From positions 1,736,001 through 1,800,000 of the forward strand of contig NZ_CP150144.1 of NCBI RefSeq assembly GCF_037963145.1: DNA of 64,000 nt, written 5' to 3'. This DNA comes from Oceanobacillus sp. FSL K6-2867. Lineage in GTDB: Bacteria > Bacillota > Bacilli > Bacillales > Amphibacillaceae. Below, one piece after another: positions 52,971 through 63,978 of this stretch. A program made the position numbers and the translations under genes. How positions within the stretch are numbered: position 1 is the stretch's first letter; each line of letters starts with the position of its first letter. The notes below the pieces were generated by a model that was not told the DNA's origin, did no database searches, and worked only from the letters and a program-made list of their open reading frames with translations.

Positions 52971-53765
52971 CTATTCTTTCCTCACTAATAATGACTGATA
53001 GATTTGTAAGTCCTCATCTTTAAATACATTAAAGATGATATGAAGCTTTGATCCGGTATTTCTTATATATTCTTTCACTGTTTGAATCGCAATTTCAGCT
53101 GCATGTTGATTAGGAAAATTAAATTCACCTGTAGAGATACAGCAGAAAGCAAGGCTGTCTAATTGATGCTCATCCGCTAATGCTAAACAAGAATTATAAG
53201 ACATGGCCAGTAATTGCTCTCTTAACGGCGAGACTCCACGCTGGTCGATAAATGGTCCAACAGTATGAATAATATAATCTGATGGTAAATTGTAAGCCTT
53301 CGTAATTTTCGCCTTCCCGATTGGCTCTTTGCGACCTTGTGCTTTTATGAGTTCATCACAATCCAAGCGCAATTGCACCCCTGCACGGGTATGAATAATA
53401 TTGTCAATACAACCATGGTTTGCTTGCATGCAGCCCAAAAACTCACTATTAGCCGCATTAACGATTGCGTCAACTTTTAGACTCGCAATATCACCTTGCC
53501 ATAAATAAAGCTGCTGCTGAACAGCATCTAAATCGTGCAATGAGGTTATGTGTCGTTCGTTATTCCATTGTGTTAAGAAAGCATCTTGAACTTTAACGAA
53601 TTGTTCCGAGATTGGTTCAGGCTGTCGAATATTACAGAGCCCTCGAAACAACGCTATTTTTTCTTCTACAGTATCCCTTTTATATTGCACCATTTGTTCA
53701 TTAGCTTGCGGGTTCTCACTCCATAAATAATCAATTAAATAATCCAATCTAGCTTCTTGATCCAT
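52971..53765 (-). CDS. Zinc-containing macrodomain ADP-ribose hydrolase
   Basis: A 264-residue protein with a 90-residue helical N-terminal extension and a macrodomain: LWQGDIASLKVDAIVNAANS (GDI at 91-93, NAAN at 103-106), then GCMQANHGCID with Cys112, His117 and Cys119 as the zinc set, and a late CCISTGEFNFP that binds the distal ribose. This zinc-macrodomain type removes ADP-ribose from GcvH-L, the reverse of SirTM. AAGGAG precedes the ATG. It is the second gene of the island. Confidence 0.95.
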   Translation of the reverse strand: MDQEARLDYLIDYLWSENPQANEQMVQYKRDTVEEKIALFRGLCNIRQPEPISEQFVKVQDAFLTQWNNERHITSLHDLDAVQQQLYLWQGDIASLKVDAIVNAANSEFLGCMQANHGCIDNIIHTRAGVQLRLDCDELIKAQGRKEPIGKAKITKAYNLPSDYIIHTVGPFIDQRGVSPLREQLLAMSYNSCLALADEHQLDSLAFCCISTGEFNFPNQHAAEIAIQTVKEYIRNTGSKLHIIFNVFKDEDLQIYQSLLVRKE

Positions 53766-53850
53766 AACCTACTCCTTGCGAAATATACTTACAACTAATA
53801 GACCTATTATTCTGAACAAAATATATGAATAACTCCCAAACTATTATTCA

Positions 53851-54183
53851 TTAAGCTTCTTCTAGTTGGTTAAATGCTTCTTCATCCACATCTGTTAATT
53901 TTACTACCCAATTTTCTTCCGTTTTGGCTGAGTTCAGAAGGGTTGGTTCACTTATTGCAGCTTCATTGCGCACGACGATTTTGCCTGCTAATGGAGAAGC
54001 CACATCAATAACAGTTTTTGAAGCTTCTATGTTTAAAATGGTATCATCCACATTAAGTGTATCTCCATTCATATATTCTACAAATCCAACTGTACCAATA
54101 TCATCTTGCAATTCTGGTGTCATACTTAACGTGTACACGTCATCATTTCTTTCTATAAATAAAAAATTCCCTCGTTTTTTCAT
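53851..54183 (-). CDS. gcvH-L: GcvH-L, lipoyl carrier protein of the SirTM system
   Basis: A 110-residue GcvH-like carrier. [20 protein letters not shown] places the lipoyl Lys at position 56. Asp27 (ELQDDIG) corresponds to the residue reported as ADP-ribosylated in the staphylococcal protein (from memory). It is shorter than true glycine-cleavage GcvH and sits without gcvP/T. AAGGAATACG precedes the ATG. It is first in the operon; a perfect palindrome lies 36-51 bases upstream. Confidence 0.94.
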   Translation of the reverse strand: MKKRGNFLFIERNDDVYTLSMTPELQDDIGTVGFVEYMNGDTLNVDDTILNIEASKTVIDVASPLAGKIVVRNEAAISEPTLLNSAKTEENWVVKLTDVDEEAFNQLEEA

Positions 54184-54218
54184 TCGTATTCCTTCTTTCT
54201 TATATATTTTTTTTCATA

Positions 54219-54234
54219 ATATACTTAAGTATAT
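54219..54234. promoter_or_regulatory. 16-bp palindromic operator upstream of gcvH-L
   Basis: ATATACTTAAGTATAT is a perfect palindrome in the divergent gcvH-L/OYE region, close to where the gcvH-L start point should be. The regulator is unknown and not encoded in the island. A plus-strand TTGACA-N17-TAGCTT at 54346-54374 could serve the OYE gene. Confidence 0.6.
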
Positions 54235-54422
54235 CATGTATTAACGAGACCTCAAACAGAGTGGCTTTATGCTGTAAAAAATGAGTGGACGGCAAATTAT
54301 TTTATGAACAAAACTATTGATACAGATAGAAAAACTGTATTAATTTGACACTACCTGGCGTTGGTGATAGCTTTAAATTATTAGCAAACATAGCCAAATG
54401 AAGGGAATTGGATAGTATACAA

Positions 54423-55607
54423 ATGAAGACAACAAAACAATACAGTCCTTTATTTAAGACAATCATTCTACCAAATGGTATGGAATTAGATAATCGCTTT
54501 GTCCTATCCCCGATGATCACGAATTCTTCAACTATTGAGGGTTATGTTACCAAGGAAGATTTGGCATATGCAGAACGACGTGCTTGTTCCGCCCCCCTAC
54601 AAATTACAGGTGCTGCTTATATTGAAGAATATGGACAATTGTTTGAATATGGCTTCAGTATCGATGATGATCGTAGCATCGAAGGACTCAAACAACTTGC
54701 TCAAACGATGAAAAAGGACGGCTCTAAAGCAATTATTCAATTAACGCATGCCGGTCGTTTTTCCAAAATATCACTTAAAGATTTCGGTGTTGTTTATGGT
54801 CCAAGTAAAATGAAGTTGAAGAGTCCCGTTGAACATACCGTCTTACCAATGTCCAAACGCAAAATCGAGCATGTTATTACCCAATATGCTGATGCAACAC
54901 GTCGTGCGATTAAAGCCGGTTTTGATGGAGTTGAAATTTCAAGTGCTCAGCGTTTACTAATTCAAACGTTCTTTTCCACTTATTCTAACCAGCGTGATGA
55001 TGAATACGGTGTCCAAAACATTGAAAATCGTTCACGTTTTGGTATCGAAGTGATGAAGGCTGTTCAGAAAGTGATTGCTGAAGAAGCACCAGCTGACTTT
55101 ATTCTCGGGTTTAGGGGCACACCAGAAGAAACGCGCGGTAATGAAATTGGCTACAGTGTAGAAGACTTTCTTTATTTCATGGATCGAATCATGGAAGTAG
55201 CAAACATCCAATATTTAGCTACTGCAAGCTGGGGCAGGAACATTTATAAACAAACGATTCGCCAAGGTAAATTTAAAGATGAATTTATGAATCAAGTTGT
55301 GTACGAACATATCAATGGTCGTGTTCCAGTTATGGCCACTGGTGGCATCAACTCACCAGAAAAGGCACTAGAAGCCTTCCAATTTTCTGATATGGTTGGT
55401 ATGTCTACACCTTTTGTTACCGAACCTGATTTTGTTATGAAGTTAAAAGATGGCCGGGAGGATGAGATTAACTTAGGTTTTTCTAAAGAAGAGCTGGCCG
55501 ATTTAGCGATTCCCGAAAGAGCCTTTAAAGACATTGTTGAATTAATGGATATCGGCGGATCCCTTTCGGAAGAAGCCCGTCATGAACTACGTAAATTATA
55601 CAAATAG
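54423..55607 (+). CDS. Old Yellow Enzyme-type NADH:flavin oxidoreductase of the SirTM island
   Basis: A 394-residue FMN barrel. FKTIILPNGMELDNRFVLSPM, ITGAAYIEEYG, IIQLTHAGRFS and VMATGGINSPEKALE are OYE-family landmarks. The usual substrate pair His-x-x-Asn/His after GFDGVEI is here SSAQ, so the anion-binding His and Asn are lost. ATG 54423 fits family N-termini but has a poor SD; a TTG at 54408 with AAGGGA very close is the alternative. It is divergent from gcvH-L. OYE genes also accompany sirTM in other Firmicutes. Confidence 0.9.
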   Translation: MKTTKQYSPLFKTIILPNGMELDNRFVLSPMITNSSTIEGYVTKEDLAYAERRACSAPLQITGAAYIEEYGQLFEYGFSIDDDRSIEGLKQLAQTMKKDGSKAIIQLTHAGRFSKISLKDFGVVYGPSKMKLKSPVEHTVLPMSKRKIEHVITQYADATRRAIKAGFDGVEISSAQRLLIQTFFSTYSNQRDDEYGVQNIENRSRFGIEVMKAVQKVIAEEAPADFILGFRGTPEETRGNEIGYSVEDFLYFMDRIMEVANIQYLATASWGRNIYKQTIRQGKFKDEFMNQVVYEHINGRVPVMATGGINSPEKALEAFQFSDMVGMSTPFVTEPDFVMKLKDGREDEINLGFSKEELADLAIPERAFKDIVELMDIGGSLSEEARHELRKLYK

Positions 55608-55618
55608 TGCTAGATGTT

Positions 55619-55674
55619 TATACGTGCAGCTAAGGTTTACCAAGCCTTTTGGTGACAACCTTAGTTGCACGTAT
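55619..55674. terminator. Long hairpin between OYE and aminotransferase genes
   Basis: TATACGTGCAgCTAAGGTT pairs with AACCTTAGtTGCACGTATA (19 bases, one G-U) around an 18-base loop that itself has ACCAA/TTGGT. It lies between convergent genes and should terminate both, though T-tracts are weak. Confidence 0.65.
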
Positions 55675-55679
55675 ATAAA

Positions 55680-56882
55680 TTATAAAAGAGCTGTTTCTTT
55701 TTCTAACTCACGGTATAACACTTCACCAATACGCTTCATACCTTCCATAATCTTCTCTATCGACATATTGGAGAAATTCAAACGAAATGTATTTGTTTGT
55801 GTACCATTCGGGAAAAATGGCGTTCCAGGAACACAGGCAACATTGTTTTTCAAGCACTCTGCAAATATATGCGTAGAATCAACGCCCTCTGGAAGTTCAA
55901 CCCAAATGAATAATCCACCTTCTGGCTTACTGTAAGACAAATTCTTCGGAAAAAATTCCTCAATGCAAGCTAACATTGCTGCGCATCTTTCTTTATAAAC
56001 AGCTTTAATTCTATTAATGTGCTCTTCCATATCATAAAGTTCCATATATTTGGCTGTAATTCTTTGTGCAAAGCTGTCCGTATGTAAGTCAGCTGTTTGC
56101 TTAAAAGCAACATACTTCTCAATAAAAGCTTGGTCAGCACAAATCCATCCAAGTCGAAGGCCGGGAGTAAAAATTTTGGAGAAAGTACTCAAATAAATTA
56201 CTCTGCCCTCCGTATCAAAATGTTTCACTGGGGGAAGTTCCTCTCCAGCAAATCTTATAGCTCCATAAGGATTATCTTCTACAATCAGTACATCATATTG
56301 ATTAGCAAGCTCAATCATTTTTTTTCGTCTTTCGAGTGTTAATGTGCGCCCTGTAGGGTTTTGAAAGTCTGGAATTGTATAGATGAATTTTGTGTCAGGA
56401 TGCTCTTGCAGCTGCTTCTCTAGCTCTTCCATAATCATTCCATTCTCATCCATCGCTACTTCAACAAAGCTGGCATTGTATGACTTAAATGTATTAATTG
56501 CCGCAAGATAGGTTGGACTTTCACAAATAATCGTGTCTCCCTCATCGATAAATAGCCTTCCAGTAAGGTCGATTGCTTGCTGGGATCCCGAGGTGATAAG
56601 GATATTGTCAACAGGAGCGTTAATTCCAACAGCTTTCATTCTTCGATTAATAGCTTCTCTTAATGGAACATACCCCTCCGTCGTACTATATTGAAGTGAA
56701 GCCGCTCCTTCTTCGTTCAAAACAGCATTACACGCATCCTTTAGAGCATCTAATGGAAACAATTCTGGGGCCGGAAGCCCTCCAGCAAAGGAGATTACTT
56801 CCGGTCTTTCTGTTATTTTCAAAATTTCCCGTGTCTCCGAAGATTTAACAAAATGAGCTCTCTTAGCAAATTTATTTCCCAT
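55680..56882 (-). CDS. PLP-dependent aminotransferase, 2-aminoadipate transaminase-like
   Basis: A 400-residue class I/II aminotransferase. ISFAGGLPAPELFP opens the enzyme; ILITSGSQQAIDLTGRLF, YTIPDFQNPTGRTL, LIVEDNPYGAIRF and the Schiff-base Lys of YLSTFSKIFTPGLRLGW follow, and TFRLNFSN carries the substrate Arg. It resembles LysN/Aro8-like aminotransferases that act on 2-aminoadipate, aromatic or branched substrates. Monocistronic. It is not part of the SirTM island. Confidence 0.9.
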   Translation of the reverse strand: MGNKFAKRAHFVKSSETREILKITERPEVISFAGGLPAPELFPLDALKDACNAVLNEEGAASLQYSTTEGYVPLREAINRRMKAVGINAPVDNILITSGSQQAIDLTGRLFIDEGDTIICESPTYLAAINTFKSYNASFVEVAMDENGMIMEELEKQLQEHPDTKFIYTIPDFQNPTGRTLTLERRKKMIELANQYDVLIVEDNPYGAIRFAGEELPPVKHFDTEGRVIYLSTFSKIFTPGLRLGWICADQAFIEKYVAFKQTADLHTDSFAQRITAKYMELYDMEEHINRIKAVYKERCAAMLACIEEFFPKNLSYSKPEGGLFIWVELPEGVDSTHIFAECLKNNVACVPGTPFFPNGTQTNTFRLNFSNMSIEKIMEGMKRIGEVLYRELEKETALL

Positions 56883-57306
56883 TTATAAACAGTCCTTCTT
56901 TTATTTTCGCTATCTCTTATATTCAAACAATTATCTTAATAGTTTAATAGCTATCTTTATTTTAACAGAAAATCGAACCTTCTGTCATATCAGATAATAT
57001 TTAGCGTTCTTCAGTTTGTTTACAGGCTTTTTACATTATTATCTATTACCTGGAACAATACTTATGATTATTTGTTAATAAAGAAACGTCGGGGAAATTC
57101 AGGAGAATTCCTCGGTTTAGGAATACTTAGTAGACTTAATGGCAAGCTCTCTATGCACTATTGAATTTAAATATTTTAGAGAAATCTTCCACATGCATTT
57201 TCCAGTTTACGAAATAAAGGTTTATAATTGTAAGGATTTTACGTTTAGGGCAAAGCGTTCTAAAATAAAAAGATAAGTAAACATTTATTACGAGAGGAAG
57301 AACAAC
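56883..57306. other. Gene-less interval before the GNAT gene
   Basis: About 420 bases with no gene. It holds the promoters of the two divergent genes. TTTCCA-N18-TATAAT near 57200-57230 could be the GNAT promoter, but the -35 is weak. Confidence 0.45.
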
Positions 57307-57819
57307 ATGATTAGGGAAGCAACTGAAAAAGATTTAATGGACATTTTACATATCTATAATGATGCCATTCTTCATTCTACTGCTGTATATGCCTATAAAC
57401 CCCAAACGCTTGAAAGCAGAAAACAATGGTACGAACAAAAGATGGAGGATGGTTACCCAATCTTAGTGTGCGAACAAGATAATAAAGTCGCTGGTTTTGC
57501 AACATTTGGTCCTTTTAGAGCATGGGCGGCTTATAAATATACAATTGAACATTCCGTTTATGTAAATAGGGAATACCGAAAAAAAGGGATTGGGACTTCC
57601 TTGATGATAGAGTTAATTGCTATTGCTAAAGAAAGAGAATATATGACATTGGTTGCTGGTATTGATGCAGCAAATGAAAAAAGCATTGCTATGCACAAAA
57701 ATTTTGGCTTTGTTTATTCAGGTACAATTGAAAAAGCAGGTTTTAAATTCAATAAATGGATTGACTTGGCCTTTTATCAATTAGAGCTGAATGGACCTGA
57801 AAATCCTATAGAGGAATAA
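57307..57819 (+). CDS. GNAT acetyltransferase, phosphinothricin/methionine-sulfone type (YwnH-like)
   Basis: A 170-residue acetyltransferase. MIREATEKDLMDILHIYNDAI, FATFGPFRAWAAYKYTIEHSVYVN and EYRKKGIGTSLM (the acetyl-CoA loop) with AANEKSIAMHKNFGF match the PAT/YwnH group, which acetylates the amino group of phosphinothricin or methionine sulfone/sulfoximine. GAGAGGAAGAAC precedes the ATG. Monocistronic. Confidence 0.92.
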   Translation: MIREATEKDLMDILHIYNDAILHSTAVYAYKPQTLESRKQWYEQKMEDGYPILVCEQDNKVAGFATFGPFRAWAAYKYTIEHSVYVNREYRKKGIGTSLMIELIAIAKEREYMTLVAGIDAANEKSIAMHKNFGFVYSGTIEKAGFKFNKWIDLAFYQLELNGPENPIEE

Positions 57820-57903
57820 AGCATTCATTATATAATGGCTAACAATTATTTCGTAATGTTTGATCAAAGCATCTCCCCCCTTTTCCTTACAATGTTTAAA
57901 TGA

Positions 57904-57945
57904 AAAGACTCCGTTTTGAAAAAGACTAATCAAAACGGAGTCTTT
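57904..57945. terminator. Bidirectional terminator
   Basis: A 15-base perfect stem AAAGACTCCGTTTTG / CAAAACGGAGTCTTT around a 12-base loop. Confidence 0.9.
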
Positions 57946-57993
57946 CTATACAGAACTGTATTTCACAAGCATTATGACTTTTATTTATGTCCC

Positions 57994-58202
57994 TTAGATT
58001 CTGCAGAACCGCATTTCACTAACAAAGGTGGAACCTAATAAAAGTACTCCATCTATAATTTGTAACAGTGTAAATTGCTCGTGTAAGATGATTCCGGAGA
58101 TTAAAATAGCTACAAAAGGATCAACATAACTTAACAACGCTATACTTTGCCCTTTTAAATTTGCCATACCAAAGAAGAACAAACAAAATCCTGTTTTCCT
58201 GA
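57994..58202 (-). pseudogene. C-terminal relic of an EamA transporter
   Basis: The frame reads TGFCLFFFGMANLKGQS, then IALLSYVDPFVAILISGIIL and LLQIIDGVLLLGSTFVSE, the last two helices of an EamA protein of about 300 residues. Everything upstream is missing; the frame runs into the pps terminator. No SD or proper start exists. It is non-functional. Confidence 0.7.
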
Positions 58203-58221
58203 TATCAGTGCTAGGGTTGAT

Positions 58222-58252
58222 AAAAAAGACTGAACCCGCTAAAGGATCCAGC
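58222..58252 (-). terminator. Terminator downstream of the pps gene
   Basis: CTGGATCC / GGGTTCAG (with G-U pairs) and a TTTTTT run on the minus strand. It matches the elements at 61198 and, more loosely, 49708 and 62404. Confidence 0.75.
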
Positions 58253-58361
58253 CTGAATTTGTATTGATTTAGGATAAATCACATGAAATACCCTTTGCAC
58301 ATCTGCTCTGCTAACAAGTCATAGGTACCCACTTTGTGGATAATTAAGGCACATACAGAAA

Positions 58362-60965
<2,604 letters not shown>

Positions 60966-61197
60966 TCCACATCACTCCTAACCAGTATTGTTCTATTGAT
61001 TTTAGCAGTAGTATATAAGAAGAAACAGTCTATAATTACCTTTTTTTATATGCTATAATTTAATTGGGAAGAGTTAGGCTTTCCTGTAAAGTTAGCTATT
61101 GCCCCGATGTACCATCTCAAAAGTCAGATCATACACCTTTGATTCCACAATAAATAGCAACCTTTTCAATCAAGAGATGAACGCTTATTGAATACAT

Positions 61198-61232
61198 AAA
61201 AAAACTGAATCCAGTAAAGGATCCAGCCTGTA
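61198..61232 (-). terminator. Terminator of the yitT-type gene
   Basis: CTGGATCC / GGATTCAG with a TTTTTT run on the minus strand, about 30 bases past the stop; nearly identical to the copy at 58222. Confidence 0.8.
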
Positions 61233-61263
61233 TTTGTATTGTTTTTGAAAACAAAAACCTTTA

Positions 61264-62145
61264 TTAATGAATGTCTTTTTTCTTGAAACTGCCGCCTTTA
61301 ACTTCTGCTACATCATACACAGCTATAAAAGCATGTTTGTCGATCTCGTTAATAATCTCTTTCATTTTACTATCCTCTAAACGGTTAATAATACACGTAA
61401 TTTCTTTAAATTTTTCATTTGTATAACCGCCTTCAACCAGATTATAGGTTGCACTGCGACCTAAACGGTCACGTATGGTTTCCACCATTAAATCCGGCTG
61501 ACTAGTGATAATTTTATAGGTTTTAGAACCACTTAAACCTTCCTCAACTATATGAATCACTTTAGAAGCAATAAAATAAGCTATTCCTGACAAGAAAGCC
61601 CCTTGTAACCCAAAAACAGTTGATACCACTATAAAAACAAACATATTTAAAAATAGAATAAGGTCACTTGTTCCAAATGGCAATTTTCGGGATAGCAATA
61701 CCGCTAACATATCAATACCATCTAATGCGCCGCCATTTCGTAATGCTAATCCCATACCAAAGCCAATGATAATACCACCGACAACGGTCACTAACAATGT
61801 ATCTCCTTGAACTATAATTGGTATATGGTGCATAATGCTTGTCCCAAATGCAAGTGTAGCAATACCAATAACAGAGTAAATTGCAAAGCTTTTACCGATT
61901 TGCTTATAGCCCAAAAATACGAACGGGATATTCAATATCGCAATTAGAACTCCAAGGGGTAATCCGAATAATTGTGAACCAACTATACTCAAACCCGTCA
62001 CACCACCATCTGAAACGTTGTTTGGGATCAGAACCGATTCTAGACCATATGCTGTTATAAAAGCTCCTATAGCAACTGCTAATGCACGTAATACCTTTTT
62101 AAATATTATGGTTCTTTTCTGCTTTGTGTTTGTATTTGTATTCAT
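61264..62145 (-). CDS. YitT-family membrane protein (DUF161-DUF2179)
   Basis: A 293-residue protein. Five to six helices fill residues 15-200 (LIPNNVSDGGVTGLSIVGSQLFG is the DUF161 signature, with ALRNGGALDGIDMLAVLLSR). The last 80 residues form the cytoplasmic DUF2179 domain (SKTYKIITSQPDLMVETI, EITCIINRLEDSKMKEII). Transport function is suspected but not shown. AAAGAGGAAAG precedes the ATG. Monocistronic. Confidence 0.92.
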   Translation of the reverse strand: MNTNTNTKQKRTIIFKKVLRALAVAIGAFITAYGLESVLIPNNVSDGGVTGLSIVGSQLFGLPLGVLIAILNIPFVFLGYKQIGKSFAIYSVIGIATLAFGTSIMHHIPIIVQGDTLLVTVVGGIIIGFGMGLALRNGGALDGIDMLAVLLSRKLPFGTSDLILFLNMFVFIVVSTVFGLQGAFLSGIAYFIASKVIHIVEEGLSGSKTYKIITSQPDLMVETIRDRLGRSATYNLVEGGYTNEKFKEITCIINRLEDSKMKEIINEIDKHAFIAVYDVAEVKGGSFKKKDIH

Positions 62146-62280
62146 TTACTTTCCTCTTTCCAAACAATTTTTCTATTTCCTTATTTAATCACACTTTAGA
62201 TTGTTATGGTATTATTTAATCGCCCGATTGCATTATTATTTAACTGTCATTATTGTGAAAGACCTTAATATGTATGTCTG

Positions 62281-62308
62281 ATAGATAATAGAGGAAACCA
62301 TTATCTAT
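62281..62308. promoter_or_regulatory. Inverted repeat upstream of the yitT-type gene
   Basis: ATAGATAAT and ATTATCTAT, perfect 9-base arms with a 10-base spacer, about 135-165 bases before the start codon. No T-tract. Confidence 0.35.
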
Positions 62309-62403
62309 AATTTACTTCGAAACCTATTTCGTATTCTGCAGTTAAAATATTGCTGGTGTATTAAAAAATGGTTTGGTGAAAGGATGATGGAAGGGATATT
62401 TAA

Positions 62404-62438
62404 TAAAAGAGAGCTAGACCCTGATAATGGATCTAGCC
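62404..62438 (-). terminator. Probable terminator of patB
   Basis: GGCTAGATCC / GGGTCTAGC-type stem followed by TCTCTTTTATT on the minus strand. Confidence 0.6.
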
Positions 62439-62614
62439 GGCATTAGATCGAATTGGATTATATAAGCTGTGTATTGCTTGAATTGGCAGTTGTTTTACAA
62501 TGGTGCTCTTTTGCGGAAGATAATTTTACGGTTTACTTTGTTTATTTAAAGCACTGCTCAATACTACTGTTCCTGCCACAGCCCTTAAAATAAGATGCCT
62601 ACATCACAATTTAC

Positions 62615-63796
62615 TTATGATAGTGCCGTGATAAAACGCCGGACTCCATCTTTCAAGCGTGAAGGCGCACATGCTATATTCATGCGAAGAAATCCATTAC
62701 CAGCCTCACCATATTTGGTGCCCGGTTCCAACGCAAGTTTTCCTTTACCCAATAATTTACTCATTATTTCCTCTTCAGAAAGTCCAGTATTTCGATAGTC
62801 AATCCAAAGCAAATAAGTGGCTTGCGGTTTGTTTATTTTTATTCCGGGGACTTTTTCTGTTAACTCTTCGATAACATAATCCATATTCGAGGTTATGATT
62901 CCAAGCAGTTCTTGAAGCCAAGGTCCTCCCTCTTCGTATGCAGCTTTTAACGCTGAAGCAGCAAATGGGCTAAGTCGGTTAACCCCCATCTGTCCATGCG
63001 CCAATAAATTTTGTTCGAGTTTTTCCCTAACTTTTGCATCAGGGGAAATGATGATAGCCACTTGGAGGCCCGCAAGATTGAATGTTTTTGTCGGGGCAAT
63101 ACAGGTAATGATACGCTTCGCTTCTTCCTCCGCGATTGTGGCGAGCGCAATATGTTTATTTCCAGGAAAGACAAGGTCTGCATGGATTTCATCTGATAAG
63201 ATAAGAACGTCATATTTTGTACAAAGTTCAATTATTTTTTTTAATTCTTTTTCTGTCCAAACAATTCCTCCTGGATTATGTGGGTTACATAAAACAAACA
63301 ATTTCACATTTTGTTGCAAAGCTTTCTCAAATTCTACAAAATCGATTGAATAATTACCATCTTTTTCTTTCATGACGCATTCAACTAGTGTTCGTTGCAT
63401 TCTAATAGGAACTTGGGAAAAAGGCGGATAGACGGGTGCTGTGACTAGAATGCCATCTCCTTTTGCTGTAAACGCTTCAATTACTGAAGCAATCGCTGGA
63501 ACAACCCCATGGTGAACTAACATCCAATCGTTTTGCGTTTGCCATGCATGACGATTTTCAAGCCAGAGACGGATAGCATCTTTACAAGTTTCGTTAAAAT
63601 AAGAGTATCCGAAAACTCCGTGATTGAGACATTTTTGCATGGCATCAATAACGACTTTTGGAGCAGCAAAATCCATATCAGCAATCCACATCGGCAAAAT
63701 ATCAGATGCGTCATCAACTCCAAAAATGGACTCCATCGTGTCCCACTTAACGGAACGCGTATTTCTTCTATCAATTACATTTTCAAATACGTTCAT
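62615..63796 (-). CDS. patB: MalY/PatB-family cystathionine beta-lyase
   Basis: A 393-residue PLP enzyme. RRNTRSVKWDTM and LPMWIADMDFAAP are the MalY/PatB N-terminal signature; LFVLCNPHNPGGIVW, LILSDEIHADLVFPG and the Schiff-base Lys in APTKTFNLAGLQ follow, with LRMNIACA holding the carboxylate Arg. It cleaves cystathionine to homocysteine, pyruvate and ammonia and can also act as an aminotransferase. ATG 63796 has AGGGG nine bases upstream; the ATG at 63802 abuts it. Confidence 0.93.
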   Translation of the reverse strand: MNVFENVIDRRNTRSVKWDTMESIFGVDDASDILPMWIADMDFAAPKVVIDAMQKCLNHGVFGYSYFNETCKDAIRLWLENRHAWQTQNDWMLVHHGVVPAIASVIEAFTAKGDGILVTAPVYPPFSQVPIRMQRTLVECVMKEKDGNYSIDFVEFEKALQQNVKLFVLCNPHNPGGIVWTEKELKKIIELCTKYDVLILSDEIHADLVFPGNKHIALATIAEEEAKRIITCIAPTKTFNLAGLQVAIIISPDAKVREKLEQNLLAHGQMGVNRLSPFAASALKAAYEEGGPWLQELLGIITSNMDYVIEELTEKVPGIKINKPQATYLLWIDYRNTGLSEEEIMSKLLGKGKLALEPGTKYGEAGNGFLRMNIACAPSRLKDGVRRFITALS

Positions 63797-63945
63797 TACC
63801 ATCTACCCCTCTTTCTTTTTTCTAGCGTTATCATAACCTACAGGAATTGCATATGGTTTCATCAATTCAGTCGCAGAGCTTTAATAAGAGTTTCAACCTG
63901 TTATTTTTTATCATCAATTATCAATGTCAACATAAACAACAATTA

Positions 63946-63978
63946 GAGTCCCATAGAAGTGCTTAACGAATGGGACCC
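63946..63978 (-). terminator. Hairpin near the right window edge
   Basis: GTCCCAT / ATGGGAC with a 15-base loop. It is probably the terminator of a minus-strand gene that ends beyond the window; its T-tract is weak. Confidence 0.5.

Larger units (their letters stand above)
62146..62614. other. Interval between yitT-type and patB genes
   Basis: No full gene. It has an inverted repeat at 62281-62308, the patB hairpin at 62404-62438, and just after patB a short minus-strand stretch reading LRAVAGTVVLSSALNKQSKP that has no start and may be a fragment. Confidence 0.45.

Noticed and set aside
53851..54183. Glycine cleavage H protein of the normal pathway
   Set aside because: Short length and linkage to sirTM, macrodomain and lplA2 identify it as GcvH-L.
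62529..62600. Minus-strand stretch LRAVAGTVVLSSALNKQSKP beyond patB
   Set aside because: Too short, no start codon or SD; a fragment is possible but not supportable.
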